DNA of 47,319 nt from CAG-390 sp045636385 (lineage in GTDB: Bacteria > Bacillota > Clostridia > Oscillospirales > CAG-272): NCBI GenBank assembly GCA_045636385.1, contig JAZTXK010000038.1:1-47319 (forward strand). The letters are read 5' to 3'. Shown here one piece after another: positions 6,067 to 14,170 of the stretch. Both the position numbers and the translations under genes were made by a program. The notes below the pieces were generated by a model that was given only the letters and a program-made list of their open reading frames with translations, did no database searches and was not told the origin of the DNA. Every line of letters starts with the position of its first letter. Position 1 is the first letter of the stretch.

Positions 6067-8316
6067 TTACCAATTTTGATCTATAATATCGCTCCAGAAT
6101 GGAATTTTTGTGATTCTTTCGTAATCAGACGCATCTCTTTCGCCGAGGAACTCGTGTCGGAGATATGCGGAGAGATCAGAGCCGTAATATATAATGTCGC
6201 TTCCCGCAACTGATATCACGGGCGGATCGTCCACTCCCTCGATCACGGGGACGTATCTGTGGCCATAAACGGGAATGAGAATCGGTGCTTTCTTTGCGAT
6301 CTCGGAGAATTTTGCCATTGCTTCGGCTTCTTCCTTCGGGCGTTCGCCCCATTCTTCAAGCCAGAAACCGTCTTTCAAGTAAAGCTTCAAATTTTCAATA
6401 GGTGCAGAGAGACGTCTTTTTATGATAGATACATTTTCCTCACTCTGATCTCTCCAAAGCGGAAAATCTGAGCGCGGCTCTTTGCCCACGGGCATTCCGC
6501 ACGCGAACAATTCGCGCAAAGCACGGGGGAATCGGATCCCATAAAGCTTTTCGATCTCTTCCCTCTCGCTATCGGTCATCGCGGGCGCGATCTCGTAGCC
6601 CTGCTTTTCAAGGTCTTTTAAGACGGTTTTATACACTTCAATCGGATCTTTGATCTGCTTTTCATCCGATTTTGGCGCTATCAAGTCCTTTTGCATAATG
6701 CAATAGATGCCCTGACGATCACTTGAAAGGTCACGGATGACCTTGAAGCCGAGCTTGGGGTAAAGCGCAAGCATCTCATAGAAAAATCTTTCGTCTCCCG
6801 GGCGCGCGCTCATTTCCATAGGATAGACCTCGGCATGTGTGAAGCCCCGTTTCTTGGCGTTCTCAAGCGCGGTAAGAAGAAGCTCTCGCTCCACTCCGCA
6901 TCCCTTGAAAGCATCCGCGATCATAATCTCAACTATCGAGAAGACTTTTGCCCCCTCGGGTGCTGTGGGTATCTTGCGCTCAACATCGGGGATTGGAAGT
7001 CGTTCGAATTTTTCCTTTCTGCCGCAATGGCAAAAGCCGATGATCTCATCGCCGAACATCGCGGTGTAGCCGCCCATAACGCCCGAGGATACAAGCTCCT
7101 CGATCTCACATTTGTGCATCTCGTTCATCGCTATATGACCGCGTCGAGGATTTGACTTTATGCCGTCGATCTTTTTACGGAAATCATCCTCTGAAACGTG
7201 CCAGCCCGTTCCGAAATTATAATAATTATCCTTGCAGACGTACTTGCGGCAAAAGCGGTAGTAATTACTCCATCTGAAATCGCGCAGGATGGGATAACTG
7301 AAGCACTCCTCCGCTATACGCCGTCTGAGCGCGAGAGAAGCGGGATGACAAAGCTTTGGCTCGGACAGAAAACGCTCAATGAGCTTACTCAGCTCCGTTG
7401 GGAACCTATTGCAAGTGTTGACGGACAAAAGATCAAACAGCGGAGTTTTGTAATCGAGCTTCTCCCAAGGCTGTGCGTCATAAGCCGCCGCGACCTCGTA
7501 AGCCTCGGTCAGCTTTTTGGTATATCGCTCAAGATCGCCCTCCTCAAGGCAGAAGAGCGCGTCGCTCACGCAAAGATTCCAATAGTGAGGCGCGCGAAGT
7601 GCAAGATCGTCGCCAATCATAGTTTCGATCAAGCCGTAAGCCGCAGTTATCGACTCACGGGTGTTGTATTTTTTCAACTGGGAAAGCAGACCCGAGGTCA
7701 TATTCTTCATACGCCTCTGCCGCATACGCCGCTTATCTTCGCCCTCGCTGAAATCCTCGTGAATAAATTCTCCGCCATTTTTCATCGAATACGCCACCTT
7801 CAGGGCGCGACTCTTTTCACCGAACGCGTAATAGGTATGCGCCAGCAGATTCTTATATTCGTCATTTTCGGGGAAACGCTCGACCAGCTCTTTAAGATGC
7901 ATATTTGCATCAGCGAGGAAACGGTCACGAACTCCACCGTCACTCTCTCGCTTACCGAGCACATATTCGTATTTTGCACGCTGATAGAGGAATTCCTCGT
8001 CATCGGGGAACTCGATCAGAGCATCGTCGATGGCAAGAAGCGCCATCTCCTCGTCGAGCGTCTCCGCCTCGTGCCATCTTTTCTCAAGCTCACGGCGTCG
8101 GTCGCCCCCGAGAAGCTCATTGACCGAGATCTCGAGAACTCTCGAAAGCGGCATAAGAAGAGATATATCCGGCATAGTTTGCCCCGTTTCCCATTTTGAT
8201 ATAGCTTGCGAGGAGACGTGAAGTTCATTCGCAAGATAATCCTGAGTGAAACCCTTTTTCAATCTTTGCTCGCGTATCTTTTCACCGATTGTTTTTTCTT
8301 TCATTTTTTCTTTCAT
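6067..8316 (-). CDS. XRE regulator fused to helical repeats, GNAT domain and C-terminal SUKH (SMI1/KNR4) domain
   Basis: 749 aa. Residues 8-72 are an XRE helix-turn-helix (FTQDYLANELHVSSQAISKWETG). Residues 75-340 are helical, TPR-like repeats with ERFPEND-type turns. Residues about 352-546 form a GNAT-like acetyltransferase domain preceded by FCRKYVCKDNYYNFG, with the acetyl-CoA loop reduced to KGCGVE. Residues about 575-725 look like SMI1/KNR4: YGIRFPRALRELF, then YGHRYVP and SDIIYYGSDLSAYLRHEF. SUKH domains are known as immunity proteins against nuclease and deaminase toxins, and GNAT domains can be toxins or resistance enzymes. The paralogue at 9514-12057 shares the first three modules only. 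ATG at 8304 is an alternative start that aligns better with it. First gene of an operon with the 97-aa protein and the ATPase. Confidence 0.8.
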   Translation of the reverse strand: MKEKMKEKTIGEKIREQRLKKGFTQDYLANELHVSSQAISKWETGQTMPDISLLMPLSRVLEISVNELLGGDRRRELEKRWHEAETLDEEMALLAIDDALIEFPDDEEFLYQRAKYEYVLGKRESDGGVRDRFLADANMHLKELVERFPENDEYKNLLAHTYYAFGEKSRALKVAYSMKNGGEFIHEDFSEGEDKRRMRQRRMKNMTSGLLSQLKKYNTRESITAAYGLIETMIGDDLALRAPHYWNLCVSDALFCLEEGDLERYTKKLTEAYEVAAAYDAQPWEKLDYKTPLFDLLSVNTCNRFPTELSKLIERFLSEPKLCHPASLALRRRIAEECFSYPILRDFRWSNYYRFCRKYVCKDNYYNFGTGWHVSEDDFRKKIDGIKSNPRRGHIAMNEMHKCEIEELVSSGVMGGYTAMFGDEIIGFCHCGRKEKFERLPIPDVERKIPTAPEGAKVFSIVEIMIADAFKGCGVERELLLTALENAKKRGFTHAEVYPMEMSARPGDERFFYEMLALYPKLGFKVIRDLSSDRQGIYCIMQKDLIAPKSDEKQIKDPIEVYKTVLKDLEKQGYEIAPAMTDSEREEIEKLYGIRFPRALRELFACGMPVGKEPRSDFPLWRDQSEENVSIIKRRLSAPIENLKLYLKDGFWLEEWGERPKEEAEAMAKFSEIAKKAPILIPVYGHRYVPVIEGVDDPPVISVAGSDIIYYGSDLSAYLRHEFLGERDASDYERITKIPFWSDIIDQNW

Positions 8317-8323
8317 TTTTCTC

Positions 8324-8349
8324 TGACATCATGGTCAGCACATATTATA
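8324..8349 (-). promoter_or_regulatory. Promoter -10 and candidate operator of the XRE-GNAT-SUKH operon
   Basis: TATAAT occurs at 8344-8349 on the minus strand with no good -35 box. An imperfect palindrome TGAC-N6-GTCA (8324-8337) covers the predicted transcription start, an ideal place for autorepression by the XRE domain encoded just downstream. Operator function is inferred. Confidence 0.45.
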
Positions 8350-8384
8350 TATTTTTTCGTGGCAACAGCCTCGCGAAAATCGAG

Positions 8385-9410
8385 TTATAAAAAGAGCGAA
8401 TGCACCGTCAGCAGTATCATTACAACTGCAGCGGCTACTATACCGGGCGCACGGACGACGATCTCACGCTTGTCGCTTTCAAGAAGCGAGGGGGCGTTGT
8501 TTTCCGTGCTGAATTTATTTCTATTAATAATAAGCAGAACTATACCAAAGATATTGATTGCGGCAACGATCAGCATAAAAATTATGTAACCCGCCATCGC
8601 GGCGCGGTATTCTGCATATATCTCCACCGGCAGGGCGGACAACTCCTCTGCTGTCAAATCTGCAAATTCGGTCAGCTTCGCGTTGAAAATTGTTGGGAAA
8701 ACGCCGACAAAATTGTAGATCGCGTGCAAAAGCGTAACAGCAAGATAGCTTCCTGTTTTGCAATAAAGGTAACCGAGAATGAGCCCTGCGGCAGCTGTTG
8801 GGAGTATCTGATATACGTTTTGGTGGAAAAGTCCGAAAAATACCGCGGATGTCAAAATGGCAAGATATTCGCCGTGTTTATGAAGTCGGTCGATGATGAG
8901 CTTGCGGAACAAAAATTCCTCGGTTATCGGAGCGATCAGCACCACGCAAACAAAGCTCTGCCAAGGTGCGACAGACCCAATTGCCGCGCTGACCTTGTCG
9001 CTTATTTCGATTCCCGTAATAAAATAAACAAAATTGATAGAAAATTGAGTAATCAGGTTGCCGATACAGGAAGCACCGAAGGCAAAGAAGACAAACTTAA
9101 AAAATTCTTTCGGCAATATTTTTTGGTGTTTAGGCGCGGCTTTAGGGATAAAATGCAGCAAAAACGCTACCGCAAGTGTTTCGATACCAACTACTGCCGA
9201 GTTGATGAACAATGCATTTTTACCCAAAAACTCTTTGATCCCTTCGTCTGCGCCGGACAAAACAACGTCGATCAGATATGACAAAGGGAATGCAAGCAAG
9301 CAAAAGATCAAAAGTATCCACCCACAGCGGTTGTATGTGCGCTTCAGTTCTCTTTTTTCAAGTTCGGGATCGACCCTCTCTTCGAGAATCGGTTTAAGTT
9401 CTTCGTTCAT
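8385..9410 (-). CDS. CPBP (CAAX/Abi) family intramembrane metalloprotease
   Basis: 341 aa from the ATG at 9410, chosen because AAAGG lies 8 bases upstream and because the predicted transcript starts too close to the longer frame's ATG at 9440. About eight hydrophobic segments. The CPBP motifs are present in order: EEFLFR (Glu164/Glu165), FGLFHQN (His196) and LLHAIYNF (His229, Asn233), so it is predicted to be catalytically intact. Family members process prenylated proteins in eukaryotes; in bacteria they are linked to bacteriocin self-immunity and to peptide processing. It lies between two XRE-GNAT genes with its own promoter at 9449-9475. A role in processing a peptide signal or in self-protection is possible but not shown. 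Confidence 0.85.
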   Translation of the reverse strand: MNEELKPILEERVDPELEKRELKRTYNRCGWILLIFCLLAFPLSYLIDVVLSGADEGIKEFLGKNALFINSAVVGIETLAVAFLLHFIPKAAPKHQKILPKEFFKFVFFAFGASCIGNLITQFSINFVYFITGIEISDKVSAAIGSVAPWQSFVCVVLIAPITEEFLFRKLIIDRLHKHGEYLAILTSAVFFGLFHQNVYQILPTAAAGLILGYLYCKTGSYLAVTLLHAIYNFVGVFPTIFNAKLTEFADLTAEELSALPVEIYAEYRAAMAGYIIFMLIVAAINIFGIVLLIINRNKFSTENNAPSLLESDKREIVVRAPGIVAAAVVMILLTVHSLFL

Positions 9411-9448
9411 AATGATACCTTTCGTCAAGTTTACGCCCATATGACTAT

Positions 9449-9475
9449 ATTATAGGATAGCTCCCGCGCTGTCAA
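9449..9475 (-). promoter_or_regulatory. Promoter of the CPBP protease gene
   Basis: TTGACA (9470-9475), 15-bp spacer, TATAAT (9449-9454); an overlapping TAATAT gives 17-bp spacing. Confidence 0.65.
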
Positions 9476-9513
9476 TAGCTCAGATGATTTTATTGGAGCT
9501 TTTCAATGGAATT

Positions 9514-12057
9514 TTAAAAGCAATGCAAATAATCGTTATAGGTGTAATGATCCTCGCTTTGCTCCTTGAAATCGGGGCAACCAAAGGATATTTCTTTGCG
9601 TTTTTGGTCAAGATCTTTATCGCCGTTCAACAGATCGCAGACATCGAGCTTGTTTTTTGGTTTATCGTTTTTCAGACAAAAGATCTCGCCCGATTTGTTG
9701 CCGTAGGGGCAGAAATTTCCGTGACGGCAGGTTAGGCAGGATTTGATCTTAACCCCCTCGGGCAGAGATTTTTGCAGCGAAGCAAAAGCCGATTCCCAAG
9801 TGTGGCATGGCGTTGTACTCCAATACTTTTTACCGTCGTAATCCACGGTGATGCTCATTGAATTGGGTTCGACACGCATGCCTTTGTAGTAAACGGGCAC
9901 GTTATGCTCACAGAGCCTTGCTTCAACAGTCACGTCGCCGCAGGGTGTGGCGAGGGTGAGCTCGGTCTTTTGACTTTTATGCCCCTCATACCAAGCCTTG
10001 CCGTCGTAGGCATCCCACTCGATGCGGACACCGTCGAAGGTGAAGCGAGGCGAAAGCCATTCGCTTCCGATCCCTCCGAATTCATAACCATCGTCTTTTT
10101 CATTAAAGTACATAACCGTCACGCCCGACTCGTTTTTAAGCTCTCCGATGAATCTTGCCATCGCATCGTCGCCTTCGTAGATCACGCGCGGCTCATCGGT
10201 ATATGAATTTCCGTTTTCATCCTTCTGCCAGGTGCGGGGGAGCTCATAGGTGATATTATTGATGCCGAAAAAGGTCAGAGTCGCCTCGCCGAGCTCCATA
10301 TCCTTGCCCGTGCGGTTTTGCTCGGCATCCTTGTGGATGTTGAGCGCTCTGATCTTAACGGTCAGATTGCCGTTTTCCCACGAAACGAAGCTCCACTCGC
10401 TGTCGTGGAACTCGAAATCGCCGAGGCTGTCAACCGAGATGTGTTTGATCTCTCTTTGCATAATATAATTTCTGCCTTCGGTATCGTTTGAAAGGTCGCG
10501 GACGATCCCAAATCCCATGCGCTTGTATATTTCAAGCAATTCATCGAATCTGCTCTTCTCAAACGGACCGAACATACGCTCCATCAGATAGGTCTCGGCG
10601 TGGGTGTAACCCTCTGTTAATGCATCCTCCAAGGCACGCGCGATGAGCTTTTCCTCCATACCGCAACGTCTGAAATTATTCGCGATCATCAGCTCGACTA
10701 TCGAAAGTATCTTCGAACCCTCGGGGGCGGTGGGTTCGTCTTCGGAAGTGCTCATACCTGCGAAAGAGCCCTTTTCTCCCGTGTGACAGAAGCCAAAAAA
10801 TTCGTTATCAAAGCAAGCAACAGTTCCCTTTGCGATACCTCCACCGACGTATCGCTCAACTTGACCGAGCCACATCTCGAGAAGCTGTTCGTGTCCGCCC
10901 TTTTTCTCGATCACTTTTTGATACTCAGCTCGGTCTTCCTCCCGGGTCATATGACAGCCCATACCGAAATTATAGCAATTATCCTTGCAGGTATATGCGC
11001 GGCAGAACGAAAAATAATTCTTCCATTCGTGGCGGTGGAGCGGGCGGTATTTGATATTTTCGCGCACAACCTCGCGGCGGAGGTCAAGAAGCGCGGGGTG
11101 GCCCGTTTTATCGTAAGAGGCAATATGGCAAATAAAACATCTCAAGTTTTCAGGATTTGAGGGCACTTGGGTCAAGTGATCGAAAAAGGGATCTGGATAC
11201 GGAATCGGCTCGTGCGGCAAGGCGTTGTATTCCTTCACCGTATCGTAAGCCATTTTGTATTTTTGAGCAAATCCGTCGATATCGCCCTCATCGAAACAAA
11301 GATGCGCATCGCGTGTAAAATGATTATAATAACCGCGGTAAAGCTTTTTTCCCTTGGGCATCATCAGATCAAGCAGGGCATACGCCGCATTTACCGACTC
11401 GCGGGTGTTGATTTTCATAAGATGCAGATAGAGATCAATAAATTTCTTTTTAAGGTTATTTTGATCGTATTTGATCTTCTCGTCCCCACCGAGAAATTTG
11501 GTGACCATCTGCGCACGCCCGACGTCATCCTTCTGCGAATAAGCGAGAACAAGCGCGCGATCACGGTTTCCGAGCTCAAACTCCACGCTTGCAAGCCATG
11601 ACGTATACTTTTCATCATCGGGATAGAGCCTGTTCAGCTGCATAAACGCCTCACGCGACTTTAGCAGATAGGAATTTCTCGGTTCTTTTTCGGTCTTTTT
11701 TCTTTTGCCTATTTGATAAAGATCGCACGCGCGGCGGTAAAGGAAGGTTTCATCATCGGGGAATTCCTTAAGAGCCTCCTCTGAGACGAGCAGGGACATA
11801 TCCTCCCCAAAACGTACCATCTGTTGCCATTTTTGCTCAAACTCCGCGCGGCGGTCTGTACCGAGAAGATCGTTAAGACTGACACGCAATACCTTCGAGA
11901 TCGGAACGAGCAGATTGATATCGGGCATAGTTTGCCCCGTTTCCCATTTTGAAATGGCTTGCGACGAGATATGAAGCTCCGACGCAAGTGCGTCCTGAGT
12001 CATTCCCTGCTTCTGTCTGTACTCGCGAATCTTTTCGCCGATCGTATTTTCTTGCAT
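9514..12057 (-). CDS. XRE regulator fused to helical repeats, GNAT domain, unknown beta domain and Cys cluster
   Basis: 847 aa. Residues 5-70 are an XRE domain almost identical to that of the 749-aa paralogue (SSQAISKWETGQTMPDI). Residues 75-345 are TPR-like helices with conserved turns (NTRESVNAAYALL). Residues 348-537 are GNAT-like, starting with the shared FCRAYTCKDNCYNFG. From 540 the protein differs from the paralogue: 540-700 is beta-rich (FEFHDSEWSF, LNIHKDAEQN) and unassigned, and 770-830 holds Cys774, 777, 783, 794, 807 and 827, a possible metal site (CLTCRHGNFC). RBS AAGGAG lies 9 bases before ATG, with a good promoter at 12088-12116. Function unknown; the shared core suggests a common input and regulatory mechanism with different outputs. 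Confidence 0.8.
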   Translation of the reverse strand: MQENTIGEKIREYRQKQGMTQDALASELHISSQAISKWETGQTMPDINLLVPISKVLRVSLNDLLGTDRRAEFEQKWQQMVRFGEDMSLLVSEEALKEFPDDETFLYRRACDLYQIGKRKKTEKEPRNSYLLKSREAFMQLNRLYPDDEKYTSWLASVEFELGNRDRALVLAYSQKDDVGRAQMVTKFLGGDEKIKYDQNNLKKKFIDLYLHLMKINTRESVNAAYALLDLMMPKGKKLYRGYYNHFTRDAHLCFDEGDIDGFAQKYKMAYDTVKEYNALPHEPIPYPDPFFDHLTQVPSNPENLRCFICHIASYDKTGHPALLDLRREVVRENIKYRPLHRHEWKNYFSFCRAYTCKDNCYNFGMGCHMTREEDRAEYQKVIEKKGGHEQLLEMWLGQVERYVGGGIAKGTVACFDNEFFGFCHTGEKGSFAGMSTSEDEPTAPEGSKILSIVELMIANNFRRCGMEEKLIARALEDALTEGYTHAETYLMERMFGPFEKSRFDELLEIYKRMGFGIVRDLSNDTEGRNYIMQREIKHISVDSLGDFEFHDSEWSFVSWENGNLTVKIRALNIHKDAEQNRTGKDMELGEATLTFFGINNITYELPRTWQKDENGNSYTDEPRVIYEGDDAMARFIGELKNESGVTVMYFNEKDDGYEFGGIGSEWLSPRFTFDGVRIEWDAYDGKAWYEGHKSQKTELTLATPCGDVTVEARLCEHNVPVYYKGMRVEPNSMSITVDYDGKKYWSTTPCHTWESAFASLQKSLPEGVKIKSCLTCRHGNFCPYGNKSGEIFCLKNDKPKNKLDVCDLLNGDKDLDQKRKEISFGCPDFKEQSEDHYTYNDYLHCF

Positions 12058-12087
12058 TAGTTATGCTCCTTAACTGTTATTGATTTT

Positions 12088-12116
12088 ATTATATCACACA
12101 CGCGAGGAAAATTCAA
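12088..12116 (-). promoter_or_regulatory. Promoter of the 847-aa XRE-GNAT gene
   Basis: TTGAAT (12111-12116), 17-bp spacer, TATAAT (12088-12093) on the minus strand. A palindrome ACAACC-GAG-GGTTGT (12139-12153) lies 22 bases upstream of the -35 box and could be an operator. Confidence 0.75.
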
Positions 12117-12218
12117 GTAACTTTTCGGATATACGAAAACAACCGAGGGTTGTGTTCTGACCATATTATACTGCTTATGCAACCGTTTTGCACGGAAAAA
12201 AAGCTGCGATATCATAAA

Positions 12219-12248
12219 AATGCCGTCAACTTGATTGCTGACGGCATT
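12219..12248 (-). terminator. Terminator of the 337-aa XRE gene
   Basis: 10-bp stem AATGCCGTCA/TGACGGCATT with a 10-base loop, followed on the minus strand by TTTTATG. It lies 10 bases past the stop codon at 12259. Confidence 0.8.
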
Positions 12249-12258
12249 GATATATAAA

Positions 12259-13272
12259 TCAGATCAATCCTTTAACTTTATCCAATAGCTCTTGATAATC
12301 ATCGGTGAAAAAGACAGATTCAAGGCCTTCGCGGTGTTGCAAAATGTCATAGTATTGCTCCAAAAGGCTCATCGGTCCACTTTCGGGCGAGAGCTCGTCA
12401 AAGATCGGGGTGGTGAATTTGCCCTTCCCCTTGATAAATTTTTCCTTTGCGACGTCAAGAGCGCGATAAAGATACTTCATCGCCTCGGCGGAGTCACCGC
12501 GGGCGGCATAGTATTTCGCGCGCGTATACTCGATCATCATCAGGTAATCGTAAAACCATTGGTAATTGCCGTCGGGAATGAGAGCGCGGATAATATCCTC
12601 CGACGCCTGCAAAAAATCAAGATCGTCGCATCTCATTTCGAGCAGAAGGCTGTGAAGATTTTCGTAGACTAATTTTTGGCGGTGGCGGCGGAGTTCATCG
12701 CCGCGAAGGACTTTTTTCATAGCGTCATCGGGCGATTTGCACTTGTTCGCCCACACAATCGCCTCGTCGGTGCGCCCACTCTCCATCATTATCTCAACCA
12801 TCTTATACTTCGGATTCTCATCATCTGGATCTTTATCGGCAAGCTCGGCGCAATGCTCCTCGGCAAGGGAAAGCCACCGCTCTTTTTCCTCGACATCACT
12901 CTTACGGCACGCAAGATTGAATTCATCGCATACTCGGCGCCAAAGAGAGGTGTAGTCGTTTGGAAATTGAGAAAGTATTTCGTTATCGAGCGCAACAAGT
13001 TCTTCCGGAGAAGCTTCCCATTTCTCACATTTGTATTTAAGCCGCATCCATTTCTTATGCAGCTCCTGATAGACATTCTTATGCTCAAGCAGCACATCGG
13101 TCGTGGTGCCCAAAGCATCGGCAAGCGGGCAGATCGCGGAAAGATCGGGGAAACCCGTGCCCTTTTCCCATTTTGAAACCGCCTGCGGGGTCACGCCGAG
13201 TGCTTCGGCAAGCTGTGCCTGCGTCATCCCGCATTTTGTTCTGTGTTCCTTTATTTTATCGGATATTGCCAT
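12259..13272 (-). CDS. XRE-family transcriptional regulator with C-terminal helical repeats
   Basis: 337 aa from the ATG at 13272, chosen because GGAGGT lies 6 bases upstream; an in-frame ATG at 13290 lies close to the predicted transcription start. An N-terminal XRE helix-turn-helix (MTQAQLAEALGVTPQAVSKWEKG) is followed by about 260 residues of helical, TPR-like repeats (DDENPKYKMVEIMMESGRTDEA). Architecturally it matches the first two modules of its two neighbours but has no GNAT or C-terminal effector. HTH plus TPR is the layout of RRNPP peptide-responsive regulators, but no pheromone gene is evident nearby. It has its own promoter and terminator. Confidence 0.85.
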   Translation of the reverse strand: MAISDKIKEHRTKCGMTQAQLAEALGVTPQAVSKWEKGTGFPDLSAICPLADALGTTTDVLLEHKNVYQELHKKWMRLKYKCEKWEASPEELVALDNEILSQFPNDYTSLWRRVCDEFNLACRKSDVEEKERWLSLAEEHCAELADKDPDDENPKYKMVEIMMESGRTDEAIVWANKCKSPDDAMKKVLRGDELRRHRQKLVYENLHSLLLEMRCDDLDFLQASEDIIRALIPDGNYQWFYDYLMMIEYTRAKYYAARGDSAEAMKYLYRALDVAKEKFIKGKGKFTTPIFDELSPESGPMSLLEQYYDILQHREGLESVFFTDDYQELLDKVKGLI

Positions 13273-13299
13273 TTCGCACCTCCAAATCATCTTGATTAC

Positions 13300-13328
13300 A
13301 TTATATCACAAAGACGGCAGAAAGTAAA
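13300..13328 (-). promoter_or_regulatory. Promoter of the 337-aa XRE gene
   Basis: TATAAT (13300-13305), 17-bp spacer and a weak -35 TTTACT (13323-13328). The GTGATATAAT context is shared with the 12088-12116 promoter. Confidence 0.5.
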
Positions 13329-13340
13329 TAAAATAAATTG

Positions 13341-13375
13341 AAAGAAGCACTCAACGGAGCGTTGAGCGCTTCTTT
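13341..13375 (-). terminator. Terminator of the SGNH hydrolase gene
   Basis: Long stem AAAGAAGC-CTCAACG / CGTTGAG-GCTTCTTT with one internal mismatch and loop GAG, three bases past the stop codon and followed by an AT-rich tail. Confidence 0.85.
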
Positions 13376-13377
13376 GA

Positions 13378-14052
13378 TTACAGACTTTCGATAAATTCCT
13401 TAAGTCTTACGGCAAGGAACTCGTGACCGGCGTCGTTGAAGTGGAGGCCGTCGGAGGTGTATTTCTGTGAGATCTCGGGATCGTGGGGGTCGAGGCCGAG
13501 CTTATGGTAGAGGTTGAGAACGGGGATATCGAACTGCTTTGCGGTCTCCTCGATGACCTCAACGTAAGCGATGAGGGGCTTTGCGTCGGGACGCTTGATG
13601 GGTCTGGGCGAGGGCGCAAGGTCATCGACGTTGCTGTAACAGCAGCGCGCGGGAGTCATAAAGACAACGGGCTTGCCCGCGTAGTTCTCGCGCAGGAAGT
13701 TCATAAGGAAGTAAACGCCGCCGCAGAAGGTTGCGGGAGTCTTGTCGCCGATCTCTCCGAAGGGAGCGTCGCCGTGGATGTAATCGTTTACACCGCCGTA
13801 AACAACGACCATATCAGCGGTCTTGTCCATATTGTAAACGCGTCCGCAGAAGCAGAGGTCGTGACGGGGTTTTTCGCTTGCGGTCTGCTGATGAGCAAGA
13901 CGGGTTCCGCCGATACCGTAGTTATTGACCTTCGAAAGCTCGCACATCTTTTCGAGACGCTTATCGTATCTGCAGTTAGCGCGATCAACAACGCCAACAC
14001 CCTCGGTGATGCTGTCGCCAAGGAAATTTACTTTGAAGCCTTTAATATTCAT
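13378..14052 (-). CDS. SGNH/GDSL-type esterase/lipase
   Basis: 224 aa from the ATG at 14052, chosen for GGAGGA 9 bases upstream and alignment to the family; the longer frame begins upstream of the promoter. The SGNH blocks are visible: GDSIT with the nucleophilic serine, a central GGVND with the oxyanion Asn, and DGLHFNDAGH with the Asp-His pair. No signal peptide is seen, so it is probably cytoplasmic. Relatives deacetylate oligosaccharides or hydrolyse small esters, which fits the nearby polysaccharide genes, but the substrate is not determined. Monocistronic between its own promoter and terminator. Confidence 0.85.
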   Translation of the reverse strand: MNIKGFKVNFLGDSITEGVGVVDRANCRYDKRLEKMCELSKVNNYGIGGTRLAHQQTASEKPRHDLCFCGRVYNMDKTADMVVVYGGVNDYIHGDAPFGEIGDKTPATFCGGVYFLMNFLRENYAGKPVVFMTPARCCYSNVDDLAPSPRPIKRPDAKPLIAYVEVIEETAKQFDIPVLNLYHKLGLDPHDPEISQKYTSDGLHFNDAGHEFLAVRLKEFIESL

Positions 14053-14082
14053 AAAAGAGTTCCTCCGATTAGTGATATCATA

Positions 14083-14111
14083 ATGATACCACAAAATAGC
14101 GAAAAAGTCAA
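14083..14111 (-). promoter_or_regulatory. Promoter of the SGNH hydrolase gene
   Basis: TTGACT (14106-14111), 17-bp spacer, TATCAT (14083-14088) on the minus strand. Confidence 0.7.
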
Positions 14112-14123
14112 CCAAAAGCGAAG

Positions 14124-14149
14124 AAAAAGGCTGATAAATCAGCCTTTTT
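14124..14149 (-). terminator. Terminator of the solute-binding lipoprotein gene
   Basis: 11-bp stem AAAAAGGCTGA/TCAGCCTTTTT with loop TAAA (TTTA on the minus strand), T-rich on both strands. Confidence 0.85.
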
Positions 14150-14170
14150 CTTATTATATTAAATTAGGAA

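Noticed and set aside
12055..12164. 35-codon minus-strand ORF ending at the start codon of the 847-aa gene (TAATG)
   Set aside because: It runs through the gene's own -35 and -10 boxes, lacks an RBS, and its ATG overlaps a TATAAT.
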